Source: CAVRCT01 sp963719645
GTDB taxonomy: Bacteria; Pseudomonadota; Gammaproteobacteria; DSM-16500
Assembly: GCA_963719645.1 (NCBI GenBank)
Contig: CAVRCT010000001.1
Span: 186,001-250,000 of the forward strand
Length of the DNA: 64,000 bases
Direction: 5' to 3'
Each line of letters starts with the position of its first letter. The first letter of the stretch is position 1. The position numbers and the translations under genes were made by a program. Positions 34,997-43,285 of the stretch are shown here, piece after piece. The notes under the pieces were generated by a model. The model ran no database searches and was not told the origin of the DNA. It saw nothing but the letters and a program-made list of their open reading frames with translations.

Positions 34997-35956
34997 ATGA
35001 AAAAATATCATGAATTTGAGTTGATTCAGCATTATTTTGCACGCGGTCAGCGGAATTTACCTAAAGAAGTGATCCAGGGGATAGGGGATGATTGTGCGAT
35101 TGTTGCCGTGCCGCCTAAGCAACAATTAGCGATCACGATGGATACGTTAGTCGCTGGGGTGCATTTTCCTCTCAAGACGGCAGCAAGCGATATTGGTCAT
35201 AAGGCATTGGCGGTGAATTTAAGTGATTTGGCTGCGCAAGGTGCAACACCTGCCTGGGTTACGCTCGCATTGACACTGCCTAAGATGGATCCGCATTGGT
35301 TAAGAGAGTTTGCGACGCATTTTTTTCGCTTAGCGAAAAAATTTAAGGTTACTCTCATTGGCGGTGACACCACGCGAGGCCCTCTTTCTCTCTCGATTGC
35401 AGCGCACGGATTTATTCCATGTGACAGCATGATTTCTCGCAGTGGTGCAAAAGCGGGTGATTTAATTTATGTGACAAATACACTCGGTGATGCAGGATTC
35501 GCTTTGCATTTGTTGAAAACTAAAAAGAAAATGCCCTTGTCGATTTTGCACCGTTTAAATCGGCCGATGCCCAGAGTGAGAGAAGGGTTGTTCTTGCGTC
35601 AGTGGGCGACTGCGATGATTGATATTTCAGATGGATTGGTGGCTGATTTGCAACATATTTTGACCCAAAGTAATGTGGGTGCGAGATTGAATGTGGATCA
35701 GATTCCCTTGTCGCGTTTTTTAGCCAACTCTCTTCCTAGAGAAAAAGCATTGGAGTATGCGCTGTCTTCTGGCGATGATTATGAATTGTGTTTTACGCTT
35801 CCTGCGATTAAAAAAAATCAATTTGAAAAAATACTGCGTGTTCATCGAATCAAAGCATGTTGTATAGGTGAGGTGACGGCGACAAAAAAATGCGTATTAA
35901 CACAAGTGAATGGAAATTTATTTAAACTGAGTAAGAAAGGTTATTTACATTTTTGA
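34997..35956 (+). CDS. thiL: Thiamine-monophosphate kinase
   Basis: Phosphorylates thiamine phosphate to the cofactor thiamine diphosphate. From the ATG at 34997 it is 319 residues: IGDDCAIV, ITMDTLVAGVHFP, HKALAVNLSDLAAQGATP and GGDTTRGPLSLS are the PurM-like ATP/Mg sites, and DISDGLVADL is in the C-terminal half. A GTG at 34985 would add four residues, but the GGGAG at 34981-34985 overlaps it and better serves the ATG. With the divergent thi operon this completes the pathway from HMP and thiazole to TPP. Confidence 0.94.
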   Translation: MKKYHEFELIQHYFARGQRNLPKEVIQGIGDDCAIVAVPPKQQLAITMDTLVAGVHFPLKTAASDIGHKALAVNLSDLAAQGATPAWVTLALTLPKMDPHWLREFATHFFRLAKKFKVTLIGGDTTRGPLSLSIAAHGFIPCDSMISRSGAKAGDLIYVTNTLGDAGFALHLLKTKKKMPLSILHRLNRPMPRVREGLFLRQWATAMIDISDGLVADLQHILTQSNVGARLNVDQIPLSRFLANSLPREKALEYALSSGDDYELCFTLPAIKKNQFEKILRVHRIKACCIGEVTATKKCVLTQVNGNLFKLSKKGYLHF

Positions 35957-35973
35957 GGAGTAGATATTTTGTG

Positions 35974-36930
35974 ATGAAACGAATTCCTATTTTAGATAAC
36001 GAAAAAATAACGACGGTGTTCGGTCAACAGACGAACCCTTTTTTCACGGATTATTTTGCATTTTATTCCTCTTGGTTCGGCGGCATCACCACCGATCCAC
36101 GATTGATGTTATTGCCGATGGATGATCACATGGTTCATCGCGGCGATGGTGTTTTTGAAGCATTGAAGTCGATCAATCGCGGCTTATATCTTTTTGAAGA
36201 ACATATAGAACGGTTGCATCAGTCAGCAGAGGCTATTCAACTGGACAATCCATTTAGCATGGAAGAGATAAAATCAGTTGTGTTACAAACTTTGCAAGTG
36301 GCTAATCGGGATGATGTGTCTGTCCGCATTTTTCTTTCGCGTGGACCGGGGAATTTTTCAGTGAGTCCTTATGATTCAGTAGGCACGCAACTGTATGTGG
36401 TGGTATTAGCGTTAAAACCACCTGCGGAAGAAAAATATGAGCACGGTGTTACGATTTGTCAAAGTACGATTCCGGTGAAGAGTTCTTGGTTGGCGACGGT
36501 GAAGTCTTGTAATTATTTACCGAATGTTATGATGAAAAAAGAAGCCTTGGATCGTGGGTTTGATTTTTCAATTAATGTGGATGATGCAGGGTTTGTGGCG
36601 GAAGGCGCAACGGAAAATGTGATGATTGTGAATCATGAGGGTAAATTAATTCATCCCAATTTCGAAAGTATTTTACGCGGCACGATGATGTTGCGAGCGT
36701 GTGAGTTAGCGAACAAAGTAGGGTTGAAGGCGGAAGCGCGTGCGATTTCATTGCAGGATTTAATTTCTGCAAGAGAAGTGATGATGTGCGGGACGACCAT
36801 TAATATTTTGCCGGTGTCGCATTTTGAGAAGAAAATCATTCAAGATGGCAAACCGGGTGAGGTGTCTCGACAGTTGAAGCAATTGTTGGATGAGGATATG
36901 CGGGTTGGGGAGAGGCGGGTTATTTATTGA
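35974..36930 (+). CDS. Class IV PLP aminotransferase
   Basis: A fold-type IV PLP enzyme, 318 residues from the ATG at 35974 (GAGGAG at 35955-35960; GTG at 35971 also possible). Visible motifs: MVHRGDGVFEALKS near the N terminus, the PLP lysine in VKSCNYLPNVMMKKEA, and FVAEGATENVMIVN and LRGTMMLRACELA in the C-terminal domain. This family includes branched-chain aminotransferase, D-amino-acid transaminase and aminodeoxychorismate lyase; I cannot choose with confidence. It starts about 18 bases after thiL and is probably co-transcribed. Confidence 0.85.
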   Translation: MKRIPILDNEKITTVFGQQTNPFFTDYFAFYSSWFGGITTDPRLMLLPMDDHMVHRGDGVFEALKSINRGLYLFEEHIERLHQSAEAIQLDNPFSMEEIKSVVLQTLQVANRDDVSVRIFLSRGPGNFSVSPYDSVGTQLYVVVLALKPPAEEKYEHGVTICQSTIPVKSSWLATVKSCNYLPNVMMKKEALDRGFDFSINVDDAGFVAEGATENVMIVNHEGKLIHPNFESILRGTMMLRACELANKVGLKAEARAISLQDLISAREVMMCGTTINILPVSHFEKKIIQDGKPGEVSRQLKQLLDEDMRVGERRVIY

Positions 36931-36944
36931 GAATGCTGTTGTTC

Positions 36945-37127
36945 TGAGTGCTTAAGAAAGGGCTGTCATCCTGAGCGCTTTTCGCTCCGATCTCCTTATA
37001 AAGTAGAGAGATGCTTAAGAATATTTTTTTAGCAAACACCAGAAATTTGCGGGAGATACTTCGGAGCGAAAAGCGCTCAGAATGACAGCCTTTTCTTAAG
37101 CGCTCAGAATGAGAGCTAATTCTTAAG
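36945..37127. repeat. Family C repeat
   Basis: GGGCTGTCATCCTGAGCGCT and its complement flank a centre with GTAGAGAGATGCTTAAGAAT, as in the copy at 6.2 kb. The target-like sequence here reads GGGAGATACTTCGGAGCG, with C changed to A in the core-proximal position of the IS110 target. Confidence 0.8.
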
Positions 37128-37142
37128 TCCCCCCAAAGAACT

Positions 37143-37919
37143 TCATGGTGTTGCAAATGGAGCCACAAATGCATTTTTCACCAGCTCAGCAGCCCCATCA
37201 TCCCGATCTGCATAACCCATGATGATTGAAGTGGTCGCATCAGCAATCCGTTCAACATTGCTAGCATTGATTTCCATCGACGATTTAAAAAACCCAAAAA
37301 AAGTAGTTAATTGTTTTTTTAATTTTTTAGCCGACTCATCTAGTCGTTGAAATTGAGGATAGAGAAGGGAGGGTGATAGTAAAATCGCACGCTCAACATG
37401 TTTCATGAGCGTATCAAGCTCTTCTGGAATATCAGTCAGGTTTAAAAATTGTTTGGCAATTATCTTATTTACGATTCGTTGTATGTGCTGTTTAACCAGT
37501 TTGATGTTTCGAATATCTACGTTCTTGATAAAGTCCTGAAATAATTCTTCTGTATCACGAACTGCTTCATCGATGGAGAAGGAATCTTTAATAAAACGTC
37601 TGTGCAGCATACCCACTTGACCGTTATTGCATAACACAAATTTCGCACCTAACGCTTTTTCAAAGAATTGATAAGGGATTTTGCCATCGGGATTGTCTAA
37701 ATTTAAGATGTCGCGCACTTGTTCTTTATGCTTGGGTTTGACAACAGCCAAGTTTTTAAAAGGCAGGCGAATAACAGCAATCCCTTAAGGATCAGCATCG
37801 GCTCGCTTAGACGCTTCAGTAGGTAATTGCCCCGTGAGATAACGCGGAAAATCACCGAAGAGCGGATAAAGCAGATTATAGGCTGCATTTTGTAGGGTGT
37901 TTGATAGTCGGGTTAGCAT
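37143..37919 (-). pseudogene. Orphan gene interrupted by an in-frame ochre stop
   Basis: Reading the minus strand from the ATG at 37919 gives 44 codons (MLTRLSNTLQ... to ...RADADP), then TAA (37787-37785), then the same frame continues without a break as GIAVIRLPFKNLAVVKPK and runs to 37143, 258 sense codons in all apart from the stop. No indel is needed, so one nonsense substitution (for example CAA, AAA or GAA to TAA) explains it. The long downstream part could still be made from a TTG at 37751 (202 residues). It is helical with no recognised domain. It is adjacent to coiled-coil orphans, so it may be a decaying effector-type gene. Confidence 0.7.
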
Positions 37920-37981
37920 AGGGTTTATTTTGCGGTTAAAAGGGTATTTGTTAAGTATAGCAAGGGGAGATTAAGGGAATC

Positions 37982-39067
37982 TTAGGACTTGGTCAGTCTT
38001 ATGGTTGGGGTGGGGTCTTGAGTGTTTTCAGCCTCGGTTGCAGGTGCCGCTGTGGGTGCTGATGCAGCCGCCTTTTTGGCAGCGATTCTTGCTTTTAAGG
38101 CTTCTGATGCACTCATTTTTTGGACACTTGTTTTGACTTCTTCGGCTATGCTGGTTACTTCGGTTTTTGCTTTTGAGATTTCTGTTTGGATTGTTGTTAG
38201 GGTGTTTTGTGTTGGGTTTTGATGGGATGACTTTTCTGCATTTGAAATATTTTGCAGTGTGGATTTGAAGGAATTTAATAGATCCTTTTTGCTTAATAGC
38301 AATGTTTCAAGTTTTGCCAAATTTAGTGCGGCATCTTCCACGCGTGCTATCTGGCTGGAAACAGTCTGTGGAAGATTAGCTAATTGTGCGATCACTGATT
38401 TTTTATCGACGCTATTTGATAAGTTTTGATCCTGAGCCATAGCTGGAACTGCTCTATAACTATGAGCCACATGTTCCATAAATTCTGCCGAGCTAATCTC
38501 TTTTAATTTTAATCGTTCAAATTCAGGTTGGATATATTCTTTCAATTTTTCTTTCGTAGAAGTTTCCAGAGGCAATGAATTAATAGTTCCATGCACTGTA
38601 GCCAATAATTCATCGGCGGCATTGTGGTATTCAACTCGCAACAAAGTAACTTGATGTTCTAACTCTACAATTCTTTTAGATAAAAATTCGATCGTATTAT
38701 TCAGAAAGTCTTTCAGGTGTTCTAATCTTTGCCTCAATGAATCGAGGAGTTGTTGTTGCAGTACTTGCCGCAAATGATTTTCGTCGGTAACAAACTTTGC
38801 CATTTGTGCTTCGAAGAGGCGTCTTTCTTCGGAAAACATACGTTGCTTTAATTCATCGTCTAATTCATCTAATAATTTTAAACTCAGTTGAATTTTTTCG
38901 AGAAGGATCAAATTATTTTCAACTTCGGCTTGATAAAGCAGCGCTAGAAAATTTTGTTCTTCAAATATTTTTTCTTCTTTTTTTTGACGATTAGATTCTG
39001 TATGATAATCACTGGGAGTGTAATCATTTGGTTGGGAGTTTGCGTCCAAGCTAGCTCTTATTTTCAT
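37982..39067 (-). CDS. Coiled-coil orphan protein
   Basis: A 361-residue, highly charged, mostly helical protein without signal peptide or membrane segment. Residues about 30-150 and 215-320 show heptad-like Leu/Ile spacing (for example LLEKIQLSLKLLDELDDELK and LRQRLEHLKDFL), predicting long coiled coils. The tail is Ala/Pro/Thr-rich (AAAPTAAPATEAENTQ). The start has a strong GAGGGGG. No family recognised. Such proteins are frequent among Legionellales type IV effectors, but no secretion signal can be proven by eye. Confidence 0.7.
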   Translation of the reverse strand: MKIRASLDANSQPNDYTPSDYHTESNRQKKEEKIFEEQNFLALLYQAEVENNLILLEKIQLSLKLLDELDDELKQRMFSEERRLFEAQMAKFVTDENHLRQVLQQQLLDSLRQRLEHLKDFLNNTIEFLSKRIVELEHQVTLLRVEYHNAADELLATVHGTINSLPLETSTKEKLKEYIQPEFERLKLKEISSAEFMEHVAHSYRAVPAMAQDQNLSNSVDKKSVIAQLANLPQTVSSQIARVEDAALNLAKLETLLLSKKDLLNSFKSTLQNISNAEKSSHQNPTQNTLTTIQTEISKAKTEVTSIAEEVKTSVQKMSASEALKARIAAKKAAASAPTAAPATEAENTQDPTPTIRLTKS

Positions 39068-39213
39068 ACAAATTCCCCCTCACTTAAGGAATTGCCAAAA
39101 AATAATCACTTACTGTTAATTATATACCTCCCCAAACAAGAGAAATTTGTGTATAATACGCACTTTATATTACCCATCAAAAATAACAAATTATTGAATA
39201 ATTAGGAGATTTT

Positions 39214-39879
39214 ATGCTGTTACAATTATTAGCTAAAATTAATAGCGATGCCGAGATAGTTGGAAAAACTGGTATTCAGATTACTAAAGAAGCTGAAGAC
39301 TTTACAGCTAGATCTAAAAGCGCTGACAGTAAATATACAACTTTATTAGTTATGCCCACTTATCAAGCAGCGTTTGAGGAGCTGGTAGCAACTGCTAATG
39401 ATTTAGTAGATCAATCAATAGCACTTGAAACTCTTGCTGCCACGCTTACCAAAACTGAAAAATCATTTATAGAGTCACAAAAAGAATTTGATAAATTAAA
39501 ACCAGAAAAATTTTTGGAAATAAAAGAACATAAAGGCGATATTCAACTAGCAAAAAGATATCATGAGGTTACAAAAGAGCGCATAAAGACAGAGTTTGAA
39601 TGTATTGAGGTTTTAAATAAAACCTTAGCTGTTTTAAAACCCAAGGTCGAAGAATTAAGCGAAACTTGTGTAAAAAGAATAGTAGAGATTGAGGCTCTTC
39701 AAGAGAAAGAAGCTGCACGTAAAAAACTTCAAGACGAGCAAGCCGCGGCTGCAGCAAAAGCGGCTGCTGCAAAAGCTGCTGTTGCAAAATCAGCTACAAC
39801 AATTAGTTCTTCACAAACCAATTATCAACATGCTTCTGGTATACCAGCTCATCAACCCAGATCTATTTCTGTTAGATAA
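39214..39879 (+). CDS. Coiled-coil orphan protein with Ala-rich tail
   Basis: 221 residues, divergent from the previous coiled-coil gene. Helical throughout; residues about 160-200 are a Lys/Ala coiled coil (QDEQAAAAAKAAAAKAA) similar in style to the neighbour's tail. No signal peptide. TTAGGAGATTTT before the ATG is a strong ribosome-binding site. Function unknown; the pair may be distantly related by composition, not by alignable sequence. Confidence 0.7.
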   Translation: MLLQLLAKINSDAEIVGKTGIQITKEAEDFTARSKSADSKYTTLLVMPTYQAAFEELVATANDLVDQSIALETLAATLTKTEKSFIESQKEFDKLKPEKFLEIKEHKGDIQLAKRYHEVTKERIKTEFECIEVLNKTLAVLKPKVEELSETCVKRIVEIEALQEKEAARKKLQDEQAAAAAKAAAAKAAVAKSATTISSSQTNYQHASGIPAHQPRSISVR

Positions 39880-39905
39880 AGCGAAGCAGTTTATCTTTTT
39901 ACTCC

Positions 39906-39932
39906 GCTCCTGCGAACCCAATCGCAGGAGCT
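39906..39932 (+). terminator. Hairpin after the coiled-coil gene
   Basis: CTCCTGCGA pairs with TCGCAGGAG over an ACCCAA loop, between two convergent genes. A T-run precedes it (TTTTTACT), which suits the minus-strand gene fosX. Confidence 0.6.
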
Positions 39933-39953
39933 TGGAGAATCCCGGAGCCACAT

Positions 39954-40364
39954 TCACTTATTATAAAACGCTAACCGTCTCTCCAGCTCCCCACTATGCA
40001 ACTCAAAAAGATGATTATCATAATCATAAAAATACAACGAACATCCTTCCGCTTCCTTGCGTTTCCTACCAGGCAAAATAGTTAATCCAAGCGCCCGTAT
40101 TTTTTCCTCAAGAAGCGGAATCAATTCCTCATCTACTTGAAAAGCCACATGGTTATAACTTTTCTCAATCGATTCCCCTTCCATCAACGCAATCCAAAGA
40201 CCCCCCACCTGCAAAAAAACTTCTTTCGCGATCGAGAATGTTTTATCCCCACTGGAATAAATAATTTCTCCCGCAAAAACTTCTTGAAATAAATGCACTG
40301 ACTTTGCTAAGTCAGCGCAAATAAATGTGATATGACTAATTCCTTGAATAGTTATTTTATTCAT
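39954..40364 (-). CDS. fosX: Fosfomycin resistance protein FosX-like
   Basis: A vicinal-oxygen-chelate enzyme of 136 residues from the ATG at 40364 (AGGAATTTT upstream; a longer in-frame start adds 13 unlikely residues). It matches the FosX type of Listeria as I recall it: ISHITFICADLAKS (first metal His), EIIYSSGDKTFSIAKE, GLWIALMEGES, YNHVAFQVDEE (second His) and YFYDYDNHLFELHSG (Glu ligand). FosX opens the fosfomycin epoxide with water using Mn. Chromosomal copies are known in environmental bacteria and Legionella relatives. Resistance in this organism is untested. Confidence 0.88.
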   Translation of the reverse strand: MNKITIQGISHITFICADLAKSVHLFQEVFAGEIIYSSGDKTFSIAKEVFLQVGGLWIALMEGESIEKSYNHVAFQVDEELIPLLEEKIRALGLTILPGRKRKEAEGCSLYFYDYDNHLFELHSGELERRLAFYNK

Positions 40365-40403
40365 AAAATTCCTAAATGAGTTTTTATACCAATAGTACCT
40401 CAA

Positions 40404-40690
40404 AATGCGAAATTCTCAGTACCAATTCGGTGTCGTGCCAATAAGTAGTAGTAGCCCGGATGCAATCCTATGTGTGTCAAGTTAAGGATCTACTTAAACC
40501 TCCGCTGTGTCGTCCCGCGCGGCTTTTAGCGCAGGATCCAGAGCCTTTCTGCTAAGACACTGGATCCCGCGCTAAAAGCCACGCGGGACGACACAGCGGA
40601 GGTTTATGTAGATGCTTAAGCAACCTCTATAGAGTGAAAGCATTCTAAGCAAAATTTCCTTAGCTTGACGCGTAGGGGATGCAATCCGGG
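40404..40690. repeat. Family G palindrome plus family D end fragment
   Basis: TGTCGTCCCGCGCGGCTTTT and its complement (about 40508-40602) form the palindrome, with extended arms CCTCCGC/GCGGAGG. At 40626-40680 is a solo family D end (AGCAAAATTTCCTTAGCTTG then ACGCGTAGGGGATGCAATCC). At 40391 is the CTCAAAATGCGAAATTCTC tag also seen near 10.37 kb. No gene in this stretch. Confidence 0.8.
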
Positions 40691-40705
40691 GTATGTAGCT
40701 GCTGC

Positions 40706-41677
40706 TTATCGAACATTCACAGAAGCCAACTGCTGACGTAGTTTATTTACTCGAATTTTAACAAAATAATAATAAGGTACACGCAATATACTCCAAGTCC
40801 AAATTTTATTATGATCATTAAATGCAACTGGATTATTTTTTATTTCGGATTCGATTTTTTTTAGAAATCCAGGCTGATTTTGATACTCTCTGATTTTTCG
40901 CCGAACGGGTGGTTGTGTTTCTCTTTGTTTTTCTAACAATTCCTCATAAAGGAATTTATCTTCTCCTTTGTATTCGGCCATGATTTTCCTTCGCCATTCA
41001 AATAGATTCGCTAAGCCTGGATGTTCGTAAAAAAAAGGAATAATCAAAAGCGGTCTTAAATAAACAGCAAGAGTTAAATCAGCAGCAGAAAATGTATTGC
41101 CGATAAGAAATTTGTTTATTTTCAATTTTTCTAAAATAGTTAGTAAATAATCCGCTAACTCTTCATACAGATAAAGTGATTCATTCAAGTCAAACCGAAA
41201 CCTTTTTATCAACATCATTCCTAAAACAGCAGAAGATATCCTGCGCACACCCGGCCAGTTAAAAAAACCATTAAAGATGTTCGACAAAAATAATTCAGAT
41301 AATATAGTAGGTTTCTCAAGTATGAGTTGCGTGTAACCTAATCTTCTGGCGATGACACCTAATTTAGAATCGAACTCGATTAATAATTTACAAACGGCTT
41401 CTTTTTCTGCTAGCCTTTTTGGAAATAATACCGGTGATTCTGAATATGTTTCCTCTAAATATTGCAATATTTGTGAAGACTCACTAACCGATGTTTTTGT
41501 ATGTTCATCATAGATATGTGGCACTAAATACCTTTTTTGATTACATGGAAATCCTTTTAACTCCTGCTTCGTAAATGCATTAATATTAATTTTTTTCCAG
41601 TTCAATTTTTTATAATTCAAAGCCCATCGAATTTTTTCACAATAGTGTGACCAATGAAGCTCATATAGTGTAATCAT
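40706..41677 (-). CDS. Glutathione S-transferase-like protein
   Basis: A 323-residue cytosolic protein from the ATG at 41677 (AAGGA upstream; a TTG six codons earlier is possible). The N-terminal thioredoxin-like GST domain starts ITLYELHWSHYCEKIRWAL with a Cys in the active-site position, and SESSQILQYLEETY matches the glutathione-binding cis-Pro/Ser segment. The helical C-terminal domain includes FSAADLTLAVYL. It is longer than classical GSTs by about 100 residues. It lies 111 bases downstream of the LysE-type gene and may belong to that operon. Confidence 0.78.
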   Translation of the reverse strand: MITLYELHWSHYCEKIRWALNYKKLNWKKININAFTKQELKGFPCNQKRYLVPHIYDEHTKTSVSESSQILQYLEETYSESPVLFPKRLAEKEAVCKLLIEFDSKLGVIARRLGYTQLILEKPTILSELFLSNIFNGFFNWPGVRRISSAVLGMMLIKRFRFDLNESLYLYEELADYLLTILEKLKINKFLIGNTFSAADLTLAVYLRPLLIIPFFYEHPGLANLFEWRRKIMAEYKGEDKFLYEELLEKQRETQPPVRRKIREYQNQPGFLKKIESEIKNNPVAFNDHNKIWTWSILRVPYYYFVKIRVNKLRQQLASVNVR

Positions 41678-41788
41678 GGATTTAATTTCCTTCAATATTA
41701 TGCTATTTTTAATAATTTTTGTATTTTACTTAAATCAAACTCCTTCGCGTACGTATAATCTTCAAACAGCATTAAATTACTAAAATAA

Positions 41789-42409
41789 TTAAAGCCTCAT
41801 AATTAAAAACAAACCTACCATAGCTAAAACTGATGCTTGAACCTTATTTATTAGGTTTTGATAAAAAGGCTTATCCATCCAAATTTTGATTCGTTTGCCG
41901 AAGTAGGCGTAGACACAACCACTTGAGAATTGCAAAACAAGAAATGTTAAGCCACAGATTATTATTTGCAAAAATTTATGTTCCACTCCACTTGTAAATT
42001 GAGGGAAAATGATGCTAAACATTATGATTGCTTTCGGATTTGCTAACGCTACTAAAGCGCCTTTTGCATACAATGATGATGTTCGCTCAGAATCCTCTAA
42101 CGTAGTAATTGTTATATTTAAATTTATTTTTTTATTCCATTGGGTAAATGCAAGATAAAATAGATAGATAATACCACCAACTTGAATCACCTTAAATATA
42201 GTCATGTTTTGCTGAAGCACTTCAGTTAATCCAACTGAAAACACTATGATAGAAATTAAGTATGCATTGTTTGCACCGATGAGAATTGGCCAAATTTTTT
42301 GATATTGCATTTTCATCCCCTTCGCCATCAGAAACATTGTCATTGGTCCCGGGCTATATACAATGGCTAAAACAAGAACGAAAAAAGAAAAATAATTTGA
42401 TAGCGTCAT
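41789..42409 (-). CDS. LysE/RhtB-family exporter
   Basis: 206 residues, six membrane helices. The N-terminal YSPGPMTMFLMAKGMKMQ is the LysE/RhtB signature (x-PGP-x-x followed by a basic loop), and ALVALANPKAIIMFSIIFPQF is the second diagnostic block. The family exports amino acids or derivatives. It is the last gene of the tight minus-strand operon, 23 bases after the TIM-barrel gene, suggesting that the operon's product or a by-product is exported. Confidence 0.88.
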   Translation of the reverse strand: MTLSNYFSFFVLVLAIVYSPGPMTMFLMAKGMKMQYQKIWPILIGANNAYLISIIVFSVGLTEVLQQNMTIFKVIQVGGIIYLFYLAFTQWNKKINLNITITTLEDSERTSSLYAKGALVALANPKAIIMFSIIFPQFTSGVEHKFLQIIICGLTFLVLQFSSGCVYAYFGKRIKIWMDKPFYQNLINKVQASVLAMVGLFLIMRL

Positions 42410-42432
42410 TTTTAAAAAATTCCTATAATTAT

Positions 42433-43269
42433 TTAACCATACATAGCTGGTACTTTTTCAAATAGTTTAACGACATCATTTATACTTTGAGCAAATGATC
42501 TTCCCCGTACTTCAAACGCTAATACCCCGTTCCAATTAGTTTCAACTATTTTATTCACTACTTTTTGGTAATCAATTGATCCCTGGTTAATGCCTAGATG
42601 CTGATCGTTTATGCTATTATTATTACTAAAAGACATGCCCCACATTATGTTATGAAAATCGTGAATAACGGCTATCGGATCTCCATTGCAAATTCCACCG
42701 TGCCCAACATCAAAGAAAAATCGAACATGCTTTCCCGAAATGCGTTCAAATACATACCTATACTCATCCGGAGTAGTAAAAATGTAGTGAAATGGTCGAT
42801 AATTTTTATAATTGGATAAATTTTCTAAGAGAACGGTTACTCGCTTTTTTTCAGCGTAGGAAACTATAATCTCTAAAGATTTAATATAGCTATCCAAAGC
42901 TTTCTTTTTGGCCTTAATAACTAATCTAGGTTCAACAATTGCTCCTCCATGGACAATAATGCACGCTGATAATTCCTTTGCTAAATCTATTTCAGCTAGC
43001 ACTTCTTTTATGGCCATTTCTCTAATCGAAAGAATATCAGATGAAAGAGGTAATTTAAAATTACCATGAAATATAGGTTTGATATTATAAGCATTAATCT
43101 GTTGGACGAGTGAGCTTATTCTTAAAACAGACCAATTACTTGGATATTCCTCGGTTAAGCTACCATCTATATACCAAAAATCAGCTTTATCTGTTTTCGC
43201 CTGGATAATGCCAGGCTCGGCTAAGTGATAATGTTGTTGCGCAAATGCACTAATATATTTTGATATCAT
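42433..43269 (-). CDS. Xylose-isomerase-like TIM-barrel protein (AP_endonuc_2 family)
   Basis: 278 residues. Candidate metal ligands are in family order: LLENLSN (Glu), FFDVGHGGI (Asp/His), DQHLGINQGSIDY (His) and LAFEVRGR (Glu). This superfamily covers sugar and inositol epimerases/isomerases and endonuclease IV; the small size and absence of DNA-binding loops favour a sugar or sugar-acid enzyme. GGAGAAAAAA precedes the ATG. It lies 16 bases after the enolase-superfamily gene. Confidence 0.8.
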   Translation of the reverse strand: MISKYISAFAQQHYHLAEPGIIQAKTDKADFWYIDGSLTEEYPSNWSVLRISSLVQQINAYNIKPIFHGNFKLPLSSDILSIREMAIKEVLAEIDLAKELSACIIVHGGAIVEPRLVIKAKKKALDSYIKSLEIIVSYAEKKRVTVLLENLSNYKNYRPFHYIFTTPDEYRYVFERISGKHVRFFFDVGHGGICNGDPIAVIHDFHNIMWGMSFSNNNSINDQHLGINQGSIDYQKVVNKIVETNWNGVLAFEVRGRSFAQSINDVVKLFEKVPAMYG

Positions 43270-43285
43270 TTTTTTCTCCAGAATT

